Source of the DNA: Thozetella sp. PMI_491
Taxonomy: Eukaryota > Ascomycota > Sordariomycetes > Chaetosphaeriales > Chaetosphaeriaceae
Direction of reading: 5' to 3'
NCBI GenBank assembly: GCA_021432635.1
Contig: MU270082.1
Span: 191,831 to 255,830 of the forward strand
Length of the DNA: 64,000 nucleotides
Part shown: positions 50,989 through 62,400 of the stretch, piece by piece
Layout: every line of letters starts with the position of its first letter
How positions within the stretch are numbered: position 1 is the stretch's first letter
The notes under the pieces: model-generated
The model's database searches: none
Told to the model about the DNA's origin: nothing
The model's input: the letters and a program-made list of their open reading frames with translations, nothing else
Program-made: the position numbers and the translations under genes

Positions 50989-51753
50989 CCTGGCTCTTTA
51001 AAGGACGGGGATGGCGGTAAGAGTGAAAAAGAATGGCTAGGGAGTGGAGAGTTGGCGTGGTGATGAGTATTCACTGCCCGGCATTAAGAAGGTCGGCGAT
51101 ATGGGGCTGGGAAGCAGGAGGCCTTAGACTGCCGACCATCTTCCAAGGGGAGAAGTCCAAATACGTTAAAGGCGAGGCGGTTGAGGTTGGTTAACAGTTG
51201 ACTTGGATGTGAGATATTTGAAGTTGGGCAAGAGGTAGGTAGGCAGGGCAATGTGAGAAGGTGCGAGCCACCACCCATGGGTTCAAATTTCCGGCTGTCA
51301 GCAATCATAGTTACTAGAAGGACATTTTTGACATTCTCAAGGAGGGTGGCTACGACTTCAATCCCATGCGCTTCCGGTTCATCCCGGGCCTCTGCCACAT
51401 GCAGAGTCCAACACCCTTCCCATTGCAATGCCCGGATGAAGTCTACCCGAGGCCTCCGGTCTATCAACCAACGTAACTCCATGCCTAAGCATAATCTCGG
51501 ACGCGTGAGGCAAGATCCATTCTAGTCGTGTCGAACTGCATCAAAGGCAGCTACCCAATGGGCTCTTGTACCTCCTCATGTGTCATCCCATCTTCGATTA
51601 GTGGCGCCCGATGGGATCGAAAGATGCCTACTTGTTACCAATCGCCGTGTTCCGCATGGCGGATAACAGCTTGTAGATCGCCAATACCGACAGCATTCCC
51701 GCCCCCTTTTGGCGTTGTTCTGCTGTCCGCTGACCTCCTCAGAGAAAGGTTAC
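50989..51753. other. Intergenic region between the coiled-coil gene and the NCBP3-like gene
   Basis: Both flanking genes are on the minus strand, so this holds the promoter of the coiled-coil gene and the 3' UTR of the NCBP3-like gene. No coding segment is recognised. Confidence 0.5.
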
Positions 51754-53314
51754 TCAGTAGAACGAGTCTGCTGCCCGCTGTCTCGTACGTCCCCTCCCCT
51801 CGAGCTTGTCGGCAAATAATTCCTTGCCCGAGTTCGCAAACCTTTCGGGGAATAGCTCCTTGACAGAAGCACCCGTCCCCTTGATAGCAATACCTTGATC
51901 TGAGGCCCGCTTGGTGGCCAAGCCGCGGATGCTAAAGTCGTTGCCATCCCTGACCCCGTCCCTCGGAGTGATGCGGTCTGCTAGACGTGCTGTTTCTCGG
52001 GTTAATATGCAGTCTGCTTTCACAGCGTCTTTGCTCTCCACGTGGAGCGTCAAAGAGAGCGCTGCATGGCGGTGGCAGTAGCGTGCTGCCAGGCTCGACT
52101 TAGAGAAATGTTCGACATACCACTTGTTATAGTCGTCTTGTCTTCACGGAATCGGTCCATCTGGGCCTTGCTCCCGACGGATGCCGAGCCCTTGCTAGGG
52201 AAGAGTTCTTTTATGCTGTTGTCTCGACTGGGGAAGAGCTCCTTGGTGCTGTTGTCCTTGATCATGCGCTCCTTCATTGACCGGGCCTTCTCCCGATTCC
52301 GGAGAGCAGCATCCTCGCGCGCTCGGCCATCGATATCCTCCTGGGCCGCAAAGCTGTCCCGTGAAGGCGACATAGATCGGCCACGAGAGTAATCGTCGCC
52401 TCGAGCGCGCCGGCTTGGGAAAAGCTCCTTGCCTTGGTTCTGCTTGGCGAATGACCGGCGTCTGCCCGGCTCGTCAGAGCCGCTGGACGCCGAACTTCGG
52501 CGAGAGCGGGGCGCTCTAGTCGCGCGTTTCGCGAGAGAGTCTGGGACATCGTCATAGAGGTTGACGTCGAACGGCGCAGAGTCCTCATCATCATAGCGGT
52601 ACTCCCTCCGGCGGCCGTCCCTTCGGTCTCCCCGCCGGTCCCTGTGATAATCGCTATCCCGGTCGCGATACCTGTTGCGTTGGAAATCTCCCCGCCGTTT
52701 TCTCTCCTCCGGATCATACTCAGGGTTCAGTAGGTAAAACCGGCTACGTGTAGATGCACCAACTACCTTCTTGTCTGTCGTAACGGCGAAGCGCACCTCC
52801 AGTACTGAGTCAGGCTTCGGGGCGTAGCTCTTAGCCGGCAGACCCTGCAAAGGGGCTAGCAGAGTCGCATCGGCAATTTCTACCGAGGAGAGCGCAACGA
52901 GAGCTTCTTGGGCGGTGGACTCGGACTTGTAGACGAGATTGGCCGAGGTATCATCCACCCATTCGATCTTGTCAAATTGGCCCCCGCTGAAGTGTGCAGA
53001 GACATAGGCCTTAACCTCGTCGGGGTTGAACGTATCGAGACCGCGTATATGGATCTTGTGTAGCACCATTTCCGTTGCTGGTTCATGTGCATTGTCGGCT
53101 CGGCCATTGGCGTCGTCGTCGTCGTCGTCGACCTCACCTGGCTCCTGTACGAAGGGTACTGTTAGCTCGAGAGCGCGGCGCGAAACGAGAAAGCAGGGGC
53201 GCGAACCTGTTCCTCCCCGGTGATGATGTCGTGAGTGTATGCCTCTGGAATCTGAGCCGCCTCTCCGGTGTCTGCAACGTCGACGGCGTCGGCCATCTCA
53301 ATGTCCAGATCCAT
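51754..53314 (-). CDS. Nuclear cap-binding protein subunit 3-like RNA-binding protein
   Basis: Resembles NCBP3, an RRM protein linked to the nuclear cap-binding complex and mRNA export. Exon 1 (53314-53207) encodes MDLDIEMADAVDVADTGE and continues to EEQ. A 62-nt intron leads to exon 2 (53144-52121), which starts EPGEVDDDDDDANGRAD. The RRM-like domain at about residues 62-140 begins HKIHIRGLDTFNPDEVKAYV and contains IEWVDDTSANLVY, the NCBP3 hallmark. An Arg/Asp-rich region follows. Exon 3 supplies RLADRITPRDG and the end QRAADSFY. The second intron has a GTATGT donor at 52120 and two acceptors in frame: exon 3 from 52061 gives 479 residues, from 52013 gives 463. Five KELFP-type motifs stand in the C-terminal half, the last two encoded only after splicing. 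Confidence 0.82.
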
Positions 53315-54878
53315 CTTTATCGACTCGGCTGCTTTGCAGCACTAGGCTTGAGAGCTAGACAAAGCGCACGACCTTGTGCAAGGAGAGGCCTCTTAGTAGC
53401 GAGAACCCTCGAGATCACGCGCTTGAGTGACCGATGCCAGCTGAAATATGTCGCGATGGGCGCGGCTGGGCTGGTGAATGCCGCTCGTCCAGGAGCCGAT
53501 AAACAGTTCGCCAAAGCAGGTCAGCTAGATGGTCGGAGTGCTGGATTGGATTGGCCGCAGAGGACGAATCGGTAGAATGCTGATCACAATAGCTTCTCGA
53601 TTGGCGGATGCGGCCGTTCAGAACTTAGGTGAGCAAGCGTTCTTGAAGAGTTCGCTTGTCACTGTCCATGCCAGCCGTGCCTTCGACGCAACGCGGGTCG
53701 ATGGATGCGAACCCACGTCTAACCAAAATAAGTGGGGTAATTGATAAGATAAGACAAAGAAGAGAGAGTCTCGACCCTAACCCAAGGAAGCATACGGAGG
53801 AGTATTACAGTAGGCCTGGTTGTCGCAAGGCAGCTAAAACTTTGTATGCTGACCGAGTATCGTCTAAAACTACTTGCTAGAAGAAAAATCTCCTGCCACA
53901 CTCACATTCGTTAAAAGGCGGTGGCTGAGGGCATTCGGATCAAGCAAAGTCACTCACAGTCCGGCCTATGGGCAAAGGCAATACCAAGAAATCCTTCAGT
54001 TGATATTCTTTCTGCCTTGGCGTCATAATTAAAGCGGGCCTATCCCTCTACAATCTTTTCGATTGACGGTCGTAGCTTAGAGGCGTAGAAAAAGCAACGA
54101 TTGTTGCCAAGGTGTCCACCGGTGAGCTCGGTGGACATGAAATAAAGCGACCTGCCCAATCACGACTTTGAGGCATGTTCAGGCGTGTCAGCAAGACTGG
54201 TTCGTTAAAAGAGAGGATACGATGGCATCCATTCTTGTACCACCCGAGTAGACAGACAAGCTTTCCGGCTTCTGTCTGTCTCGGGAGGCCACGACACCGT
54301 CCGCCTCACACCGCCATTCAGTCATATATAGGGTATGAATACCATTGTCTATCTTGGGAGTCCTTAGTCTAGGGCTCTGCCTCGCCTTGATACCGTCCCA
54401 CTCGTCATCCATTTAGGACCACGGCCCTAACAGCTCCACGCTTTGGAAGAGCATGGTCGCATTCAATGACCCGACAGCAACTTACCATCACCCGCGCAGC
54501 AGACGAAACGTGCCGGCCCAGGAGACCTCGCAGTCCCCAGTAACCCCAGCCCTCGCACGTCGGCTGTCCGATGTACACGAAGACAAAAGGCGGTGGGGAA
54601 ACGGGGGGGTCGTGCACTGCATGGAGGGAAAAAGAGGACACGAGAGGGAGAAGAAAAAAAAGCAGCAAAAACCAAAAGTACAGGAGTGCTCTCCCGAGAC
54701 ACGTCCTGAGAGGCCCTTCCTCCATCGAGGAACTGTATATCGTGCGCCAAATCTCCATTCAGAAATCCCCAGTCCAAAGTCTATCGCTCCCGCCACCTTA
54801 ATGCCACACTTTATCATTGATACCGTATAATGCTGAGAATCGAACAGAAGTCAACGCCAGGGATGACGGGCCAAACTC
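53315..54878. other. Intergenic region upstream of the NCBP3-like gene
   Basis: About 1.56 kb holding the promoter of the NCBP3-like gene on the right side of its start and the 3' UTR of the SWIM-like gene. I see no gene, tRNA or notable repeat. An A-run of nine lies near 54655. Confidence 0.5.
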
Positions 54879-56447
54879 TTAGGCCGTCTCCACCCCTTGC
54901 CGCCGGATGCCCGGAATCGGTTTCGGCGGTAGGGGGCACGTTCGCTTCGTTCTAGGGCCCTCGTTCTCCGCGGCAGCGGTGCCTCCCGCTCCGAAGCCGT
55001 TAGGTTTGGCCATCTCCTGCGCGCTCCGCTTCAGCGATGTCGAGATGGCCACGATGTCACCAGCAACCACGGTGTCGACGTCCGACGGAACAGCGTCTAG
55101 CAGCTTGTCGTAGTCCCAGCTACTCTCGAGGCCCTCCATGTAGACGGGGGCTTGCTTGACGTCGTTCCAGGAGAGGGTGTGTCGCTTCATGGAAATGTAG
55201 AGGGAATCCATCATGCCGTTGGGGTCGCACACCGCGCAATTCTTGCGCAGAAACTCGGCGTCGTAGGGTTCATTCAATAGGCTAGGGTCTAGCTGGCGCA
55301 GCATGGGCAAGCCTTGGAGCTGCTCAGCGTCGCAGAGCTTCGCCTGCAGAGGCACCCACTCCCGGCCCCGCAGGTGGCTGCTGAAGGCTTTGGACACGGC
55401 AGTGACGAACGACTCGGCATCAGGCGCGGCTATCGCCACCATTCGGTGGAGGCCCCTCGAGAGACACCTCAGGTATGCCGTCGTGTTCCTCTCGAATGGC
55501 ATGGCGACGTTTGATTGGGGTAGTAGACTGACGTGGACAGTCCACGGTCCTTGAGGAGGAGCCGGGGTCCTGAGGGCTCGAAACGACATCAAGGTGGGAA
55601 CGGCGGAAGCGCTGCCGACGCCAAGTCCTTGGATTAGGGGGCGGCTCGCTGACGACCGACGAGGGCGAGTTACGAAGGCGCCGCTCGAGGTGGCGCCTAA
55701 AGGGCCACCTAAAGGGGCCAAAGGGCCTAAAGGGTGGTTTGGGTGGGTCGTGTCTGAAGTTGACCTCCTCCTGGGTCGTCTGTCTCTTCCTCGTGGGGAG
55801 CGAAGCTGGTCGTCCTGCTCCTCCAGCTCGTCGAGGGCCTCGTCCAGCCTTTCCTCCAGGCTAGCATCGGCATCGGCGAGCTCCAAGGTTAACTCGTCGA
55901 GCCTCTTCAGCTCTGTGCTGTGGTTGCCGAGCCTGGCATCGACCTCGGCAAACTGGGCATCGTACTGCTGGTTCCGTTGCTGCAACTGATCGATGGACCG
56001 CCAGCTAAGGCTCACATTCTGGTACGACCTCCGAAACTCATCCTTCAACTCCTCCCTTGTCTTCTCAACCTGCTCCTCCATTTCAGTTAGCCTCGAGCCT
56101 AGGCTCACGACGACGTCATCGTGTTCATTGTTCATCTGCTCCTCTAGCAGCTTGACCCGCTTCTTCAGCAGTTCCAGCTCTTGCTTCTGCTCTGCGGATG
56201 GCTCCGAGTCCCTATTGTGAAAGCAGGCGAGATGACCACAGTCACAGGTAGCGCCTGGAATTCCTTTGTTTAGTGTGAAGTTGACACAGGCACACCGTTG
56301 GCCTTTGATCTCAGGCAGGAGGAGGATGTAGCGACAGTGCCCCCTGGGCATCTGCGACTCGTCCACCGGGTCAGACGAAGCTGCCTGTAACGGCGACGGG
56401 GTGGACCTCCCCGACGCTGACATGTTGGCGACTCTTCCCAGGGACAC
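54879..56447 (-). CDS. Unknown protein with SWIM-like Cys/His cluster and coiled coil
   Basis: I do not know a function. The intronless 522-residue frame starts at 56447; a second ATG eight codons on (MSASGRSTP) is an alternative. Residues 38-77 hold a tight cluster: C38, C52, C54, C68, C70, H72, C75 and H77. C52-x-C54-x15-C70-x-H72 fits the SWIM zinc-finger pattern CxCxnCxH, with three further Cys and one further His nearby. Residues 85-215 are strongly charged heptad-like helix, a long coiled coil. An Arg/Ser/Pro-rich linker with a PLGPLAPLGGPLG stretch follows. Residues about 300-460 look globular (GPWTVHVSLLPQSNVAMPF to the DYDKLLDAVPSDVD region) and include C-x2-C at KNCAVCDPNG. A basic tail resembles a nuclear localisation signal. 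Base composition agrees with the neighbouring genes. Confidence 0.8.
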   Translation of the reverse strand: MSLGRVANMSASGRSTPSPLQAASSDPVDESQMPRGHCRYILLLPEIKGQRCACVNFTLNKGIPGATCDCGHLACFHNRDSEPSAEQKQELELLKKRVKLLEEQMNNEHDDVVVSLGSRLTEMEEQVEKTREELKDEFRRSYQNVSLSWRSIDQLQQRNQQYDAQFAEVDARLGNHSTELKRLDELTLELADADASLEERLDEALDELEEQDDQLRSPRGRDRRPRRRSTSDTTHPNHPLGPLAPLGGPLGATSSGAFVTRPRRSSASRPLIQGLGVGSASAVPTLMSFRALRTPAPPQGPWTVHVSLLPQSNVAMPFERNTTAYLRCLSRGLHRMVAIAAPDAESFVTAVSKAFSSHLRGREWVPLQAKLCDAEQLQGLPMLRQLDPSLLNEPYDAEFLRKNCAVCDPNGMMDSLYISMKRHTLSWNDVKQAPVYMEGLESSWDYDKLLDAVPSDVDTVVAGDIVAISTSLKRSAQEMAKPNGFGAGGTAAAENEGPRTKRTCPLPPKPIPGIRRQGVETA

Positions 56448-59400
56448 CTCAAAGCGGCTTTGGGATGTGGAGCGGGGGGGGTGAGTGAGAAAATGGAGAC
56501 CTAGGAGCGGTCGATGGTGTAAAAGGGGGGGTTCTAAGATATATGGCGAATAACAAGCGTGCGGCTGGTAGACACTATCTGACGCGAGGCATAGTAAGCG
56601 ACGACGAGAGGAGTGACAGCATGCGTGAGAGATCGTCCATGGAGAGGACGGCGGATAGCGTGCGTCGTCGGGAAGACCTCGTCCGGGACGTCAGAGGCGC
56701 TCGAGAGGGGTGGAAAGAGTGGGATGATGGAGACAACTCTGGGGAGAGGCGGATCCGGGCCCTATGTATGCACTACTGCGTCGAGGGTTGGCCCGGGGGT
56801 CAAGGTCCAGGCATGCGCCGAGACTGAGTTGGATAAGGCGGGCCAGGGATCCAGGAACCGGAGAGATAGAAGAGGGCGGTGGGTTCGTTCCCTTTGGGGG
56901 CCCTCGGTCGAATATCTGGGACGGCGCTGGGGCCACAGGGCTGGCGGGCGGATCAAGAAAGGCGCAGAGATGATTCCTGATAGGCAGGGAAGCGGGTGCA
57001 GTATCGCAGAGAGTGATAGGGGCTAGGTCGGCGCAAGACCTGCGTGTGGTTGGCCGAGCCGGGCGCGACGTAGATAAGTAAGGGAAAAGGATGATGGTGG
57101 ATGGGAGCGGGCTGTTGTGTCGCAAATCGAGGCAAGCACGCAACGCCCGGGGGGTCCAGCAGCGAAATAGGCACCGTCGTATGCAAATCGGGGCCGAGCA
57201 GAATGATATGTCAGCCTCTGCCGGTGCCCGACAGGCGGTTGAGCGGCCGGAGCGTGTGTCAAGCTAAGAGCAAGGGGAAATGGACGAGACCCAGGCGGCT
57301 GGCGGGTTTTGGACTCGTTGGGAGCAGCTGGTGCGCGCGCGCGGTGGTGGTGGTGGAAGGGGAAAAGAGGAGCGAGGGCGATGGCGAGATAGCGCCTGCC
57401 GCTCGCTGCGCCGGGGCGCGCATTTTGGCGGAGACAGGATTGGGAGCGCTGATGGGGAAGCGGAGCAGGTTTCCAATCTTAGTTGGGTACCTCCGCGGCG
57501 CTGGCTCAGCAGCGGGGCCCAAAGGTCCACCGGTAATGGCCAGGACTGAGACGTGGGTCGTGGGGAATCTTCTGACAGGTACCTTCCTAGCCCCATCAAC
57601 CCTGGCACCGGGTGCGAATCCGGGCCGGCAGCAGGCTCCGGGCTCTGCGATAAGGAGAGGAACACAAAGGGTTAACGGCTGGACCCCTCTCTTTTTTCCC
57701 TCCCCTCTCCACCCCCCCCCCCCCCCCACCTCATGCGGTCGCAGTTACAATTGCTTCTGCTTCGATTTCGATGCGTGCCTACCGGGGACCCACGCAGCTC
57801 CCAGCGGAACAATTTGGACGCCCGGGGGGGAGGGTATACAAAATTACGCAGCACGATCCCAGTTGTAACCTGCGCACCATCGACTGGCATTGCGATGTAC
57901 CTCATCAACTAATGTACATGGCTCGCTTCACGGGAATGGGATGGGGGGAGGGGGGGTGACGTCTGCTCATCCTCTCCCAACTCGGGCCATGTGGTAATAC
58001 ATTACAGAGCAGAATGGGGGCATTGAACGCGGGCATTGCGAAAGACCCTCCTTCAGAGTGGGAGGCCCCGTGGAGTAGCCGGACATAGTCGCGGGAGGTG
58101 GGCACTCGGCAGGCAGAGAGTGGGTTGTCACCCGCGCCGGCGCCAACGTGCAAAGGGGGTCAAAAAAAAACAGCTCAAATTGCCCCGGCCCAAGGCTGAT
58201 CCGAGGGTATCGACCAAAACGGTCCATGGGAATGTGTTCCCAGGCCCGCGGATCGTCTTTCTCTCTGCTTGCTGATTCCTTTTTGCTTTTCATGCGCATG
58301 TTTGCCTCGGTGTCGCCTGCCTAGACTTCCACTGAAGAGTCCGGGGGAGCCCAGCTGTTGGTTCCAGACGCGCGATGGCGAGCGAGACAGGCAGGATGGT
58401 TTGACTCTCGCCTCCCTCCCACCCCCCTCCCCTCCCCCCCCCCAAATTTCTGTGTCGGTGGTCGGACGGCTGGGCACTTGGGGGAGGGGGCGTGTGGGAA
58501 TCGCAGGGATCTTGAGAGGGTCCGGGGCCACAAGGAAAAGCCACATGGAGATGACGGGAGGGAAAGCTGTGGGGGTCCAAGATAAGGCGGCATAGGTGCC
58601 TGAGGCACCAAGAGATCCCGCGTTGTGGTTGGCTGGATCTCGTTCCATTCGCATCAACTAGGGGCTGCTGTTGGCTTGTGCTTTTCTGGGCTTTCCACGG
58701 CGAAAAGCGACCGAGTAGGAGGACTAGGTACCCACCTCAAAAACCGTGGGCAGCACGAAAGGAAATGCAAAGGCAGTCTGTCGGTCATCTCGAGGGCGGC
58801 AAATGTGGTGGACGCGGGAGCCCTGGAACGCTTCCCATTTGACCAGGAGGAGCAACTGATTCCCCTTGTTGGAGCACCTGGCAGCATCCGTTGGCTCCCG
58901 CGACGATGCACAGCCTCTTGGACTTCAAAGTATACCCTTCTGGCGTGCTCGCACCTGAACCTCATGGACCTCCCGCCGCACCCTGCCCGCCACCATGACC
59001 TTCACACCATCACGCGCCCATGAAGCAGGGCGACACGAGGCCGGGACGTTTTTTTTTCCCTGGCGGCTTAACCTAACCTGGCCCCCCTGGCTTGGGGAGC
59101 CCTCAGGCCCTGGAGCCACGAACATCACAGCCTTCGATCTTCCTGTTTATCTTGGCCTTGACCCCTCCTCCCCTTCCCGCCCACGCGTGTGTACCTTGGT
59201 GGCAATCCAATGCCGGTCTGTCGTCACGCCCCCCGTCTCGCCCCCCCCCCCAAAGAGATGAGGAACGCATGGTGCCGATATCGTCTCGGCCCCCCTGCTG
59301 TCTGTCCCCTCCACCCCCCGGCTGCTGTCACCGCCTCGCCCGTGCGATCGCCGCCGATACGGTGGATGCTTGCTGATGGCCGGGAGCTGCGGCGAGAGCC

Positions 59401-62400
59401 GTCCTTGTCCTTGTCGCTTGTCTGAAAGTTTGGCTTTGGTTCCCGCACCCAAACCTCGGCATCGCCCGGGAACGTTATCATGCCCTCACAGGCAGTGATT
59501 GGGCTGACACTGCGGGTACCTGCTGAGAACCCCCACACCCTGAGAGGAGCCACCCCGTAGTCAGAGGGAGGAAATGCCCAGTCGTCTAAAAAAACAGAGC
59601 GGACCGGCGGGAAGGCAGAGACCCGTCCCATTTTTTTTTTGCCTCCCCCCCCGCCTCTAGGTAATTTACTCAATCCGCTAGAAGCACTGTAAGAATCAGC
59701 TCGCCAGTCGCGGGTCGACGACGCCTCATCGCCGGCTGGGAGCAGCAGTGGCATTCGACCAAGCCTGACTCACCGACCTCAGCCGTGGCATGTGCTGCAC
59801 CAAGTGACCCTCTGGGGGCGCATCGTGGCACCTTGACGACCACACATCGGAGAGGCGGGCAAGGCGGGTCAATCCACATGTGCGCGCGAACTACAGTTTG
59901 CAACAGCCAGGGGCCTAGCTTGCCATCTGCAGTGTGGGTCGATGAATGATATCACGACCGAGGGAGGCCCTTATCTAGCGAACCGCCCAGAAGGATGTCA
60001 GGCCCTGCAACACGGGACGAGGGCCCGTCGCTAACAATGCAGCAAACCGCTGCAACCCATTCATGCCTTGTCTCGCTCGCTCACAGCGGCAATCAGGATG
60101 TCGCGTTGCGCCCTGGTTGCCTCTACCCAGGTCACCAGTCGTCCAATGGCGAGCCGCCCACCACCTGCGCTCTGGCCTTATTTTCGACCATTCTCAATCT
60201 CAAAACGGTCCTTTCCCTTCCGTGTTCTCTCCCTGGCACCATGTCCGCACGCCGTTTCGGCCACTCAAAGCTGCAGGATCCCTCCCCCCGAGAGCGATGG
60301 CGTCGCCGTGTTTCTCACTGTCGACCCCTTTTGGGGGGGGGGGGATGGGAGGGACGGACGCGCGGGAGCTTGCAGGCTCGCATCATAGCCCCTTCTGATA
60401 AAGCTCGCCCTCACCATTGGCCTTCCGGCGCCGGCGCGCGCTGGCCCAGGATCAAGTGAAACTGCTGTGCTGTCGTGTCCGCATTTATCTTTCAAAACAG
60501 CGACCTCAGAACCCGCCCCCCGGGCCTGATCTGCCGGCACTCTCGCGGAGAGAGCGAGAGGATCAGAATTCAGCCTCGAGGGATCCGGGGGTTGGATTCA
60601 TCCCACTGTGACCTCGTGGGGATTGATTGCAATTATTAGGTAATGTCCCAAGAGCAACCACTGCCGGGAGAAGGCAGAGCTGCTTGCCAGCGTTCAGCGG
60701 CACCCAAATACGCCCGCGCAACCACGCTCGACTGTGATAAAAGTCGTTATTCGCCGCCATTCGCCCATGACCGTCCCGGCGGCTGCTCTTCCCTTGCCGT
60801 TCGTATGCCCCTAGCCGCATCGCTCCCCTATTTGGGCGCGTCTGTTCTTCTCTTCCCGGTCGGGCATGCAAGGACGGATGCGGTCGAGTCCAGATGACGC
60901 CTCAAGTGAGGCATTTCGAGAACAGAACCCTCCGCCCCCCCCCCCGTCAAAAGCAACATTCGGGAGTCAGCCACGGCCTGAAGCGGTCGAGTCGGAAGCG
61001 CCCTGAAGTGCCGCGTTATCTTGGATCAGAGATCTGCCAAACATTTCCCGCGCACTAGACGGTCTCCCCGGCCGCTCTCTTCTAGGAAAGTGACTCGTTA
61101 TTTTCGACTCCCGCGACCGCCTGCATTCGCCAACTCGGTATGTGAATCAAGCAGCAGGGTTCCAGCCTCGTACTACCCACAGCCTCGCCCCCCCGTCGTA
61201 CTCTTATCTCGCCCTGCACGTTTGCTCCTGGATCGGGCGCCTGGGGACCCGAGGCTTTGATAGCTGCCGCACCTGAGCGCACCGTGTCGGTTTGGGGGCA
61301 GGCCCAGACGGCGAACCATCACCGCGTCGACGCCGCACCCCTTCCAGCCGTGACGAATCCTCGTTATCATGCCATGCCCAGACTCACCGACAGGAGATGC
61401 CTAATCAGGCGCCGAGTATTGCGTGGCCCCACCACCCGTATCCTGGCTGTGTCTAGAAGGGAAGGGAAGTGCCACATCGGCTGCACACGTATTGCTTCAC
61501 ATGCCGGCCCTTTCTGCGCCTTTCTCGGGCGGCGTCTGCACATCCGCTGCCGCCGAACCACCCCTCCCTACCCTAGTCTCTCGACCTTATGTTGATTCCA
61601 GTTGGGCTTCGGCGATGCTTCACCGCCGTTATTGACCAAGACGCGACTACTATTACCTCACCATAGTTCACCCAGTTGCGGTGCAACGGGCTCCGCCATG
61701 ACCACTCTCGGCCCCTGGTCTGCGAATCAGGGACCGAGACACGGGAACTCTACAAAACTGTTCAATGATTACACCATAAGTCGTCATCGGAACTGAGCCC
61801 TACCAAGCCGGCGTACCCAACCACTGTCTCAGCGCTGTGCCCCCCCGGCCCTTGCGCCTTGCGCTTCTAGTCCACCAACGGCCGCTGTTGCGAAGGCCCC
61901 GAAGCAAGCAATACTTTGTGGCCTCTTGCTCATCAATATCATTATCAGTATAGGTGATCAGCAAGGCACTGCGCCTGCTATTCGCCCGTTGGCGAGGCCG
62001 CCATGGTCTCGGGATTAAATTTTAGGGATCGTGTGGTAGTGCAGATGGACATCGAGGCTGCGATACGCAGTGCCAGTACAGACGACGTCTTGATATGCTC
62101 CAGGAGGCTCACTGGACAGGAATGATGGCGGCCCACCATTCCTGCATCCAGAGGCGCTCGGCCACCTGACATCAGACGTGTTGATCATAGAACCAAGGCT
62201 AACGGTTTCATGGGCCAAGCCGCTTCCTGGAAACACTCTCACCGTCTCCCACGAACTCACCCCTGGAGCTCGGTTGGTCGGGTCGGTCCACGCACCTTAT
62301 CGGCTGCGCCTTGGTGCCCGACGAGTCGGCGAGTTTCTGACGCCCACACCCTTATTTGCTCGAGCTGGCCGTGACATCATGTGCGAAGGGCGACGGCAAG

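Noticed and set aside
57601-57640. Near B box GGTGCGAATCC with partial stem
   Set aside because: One mismatch at the invariant T55 position and no upstream A box or anticodon arm.
57101-57868. 255-codon plus-strand frame upstream of the SWIM-like gene
   Set aside because: Low-complexity Gly/Arg/Pro content, passes through a C16 run, and has no recognisable domain; probably chance in GC-rich DNA.
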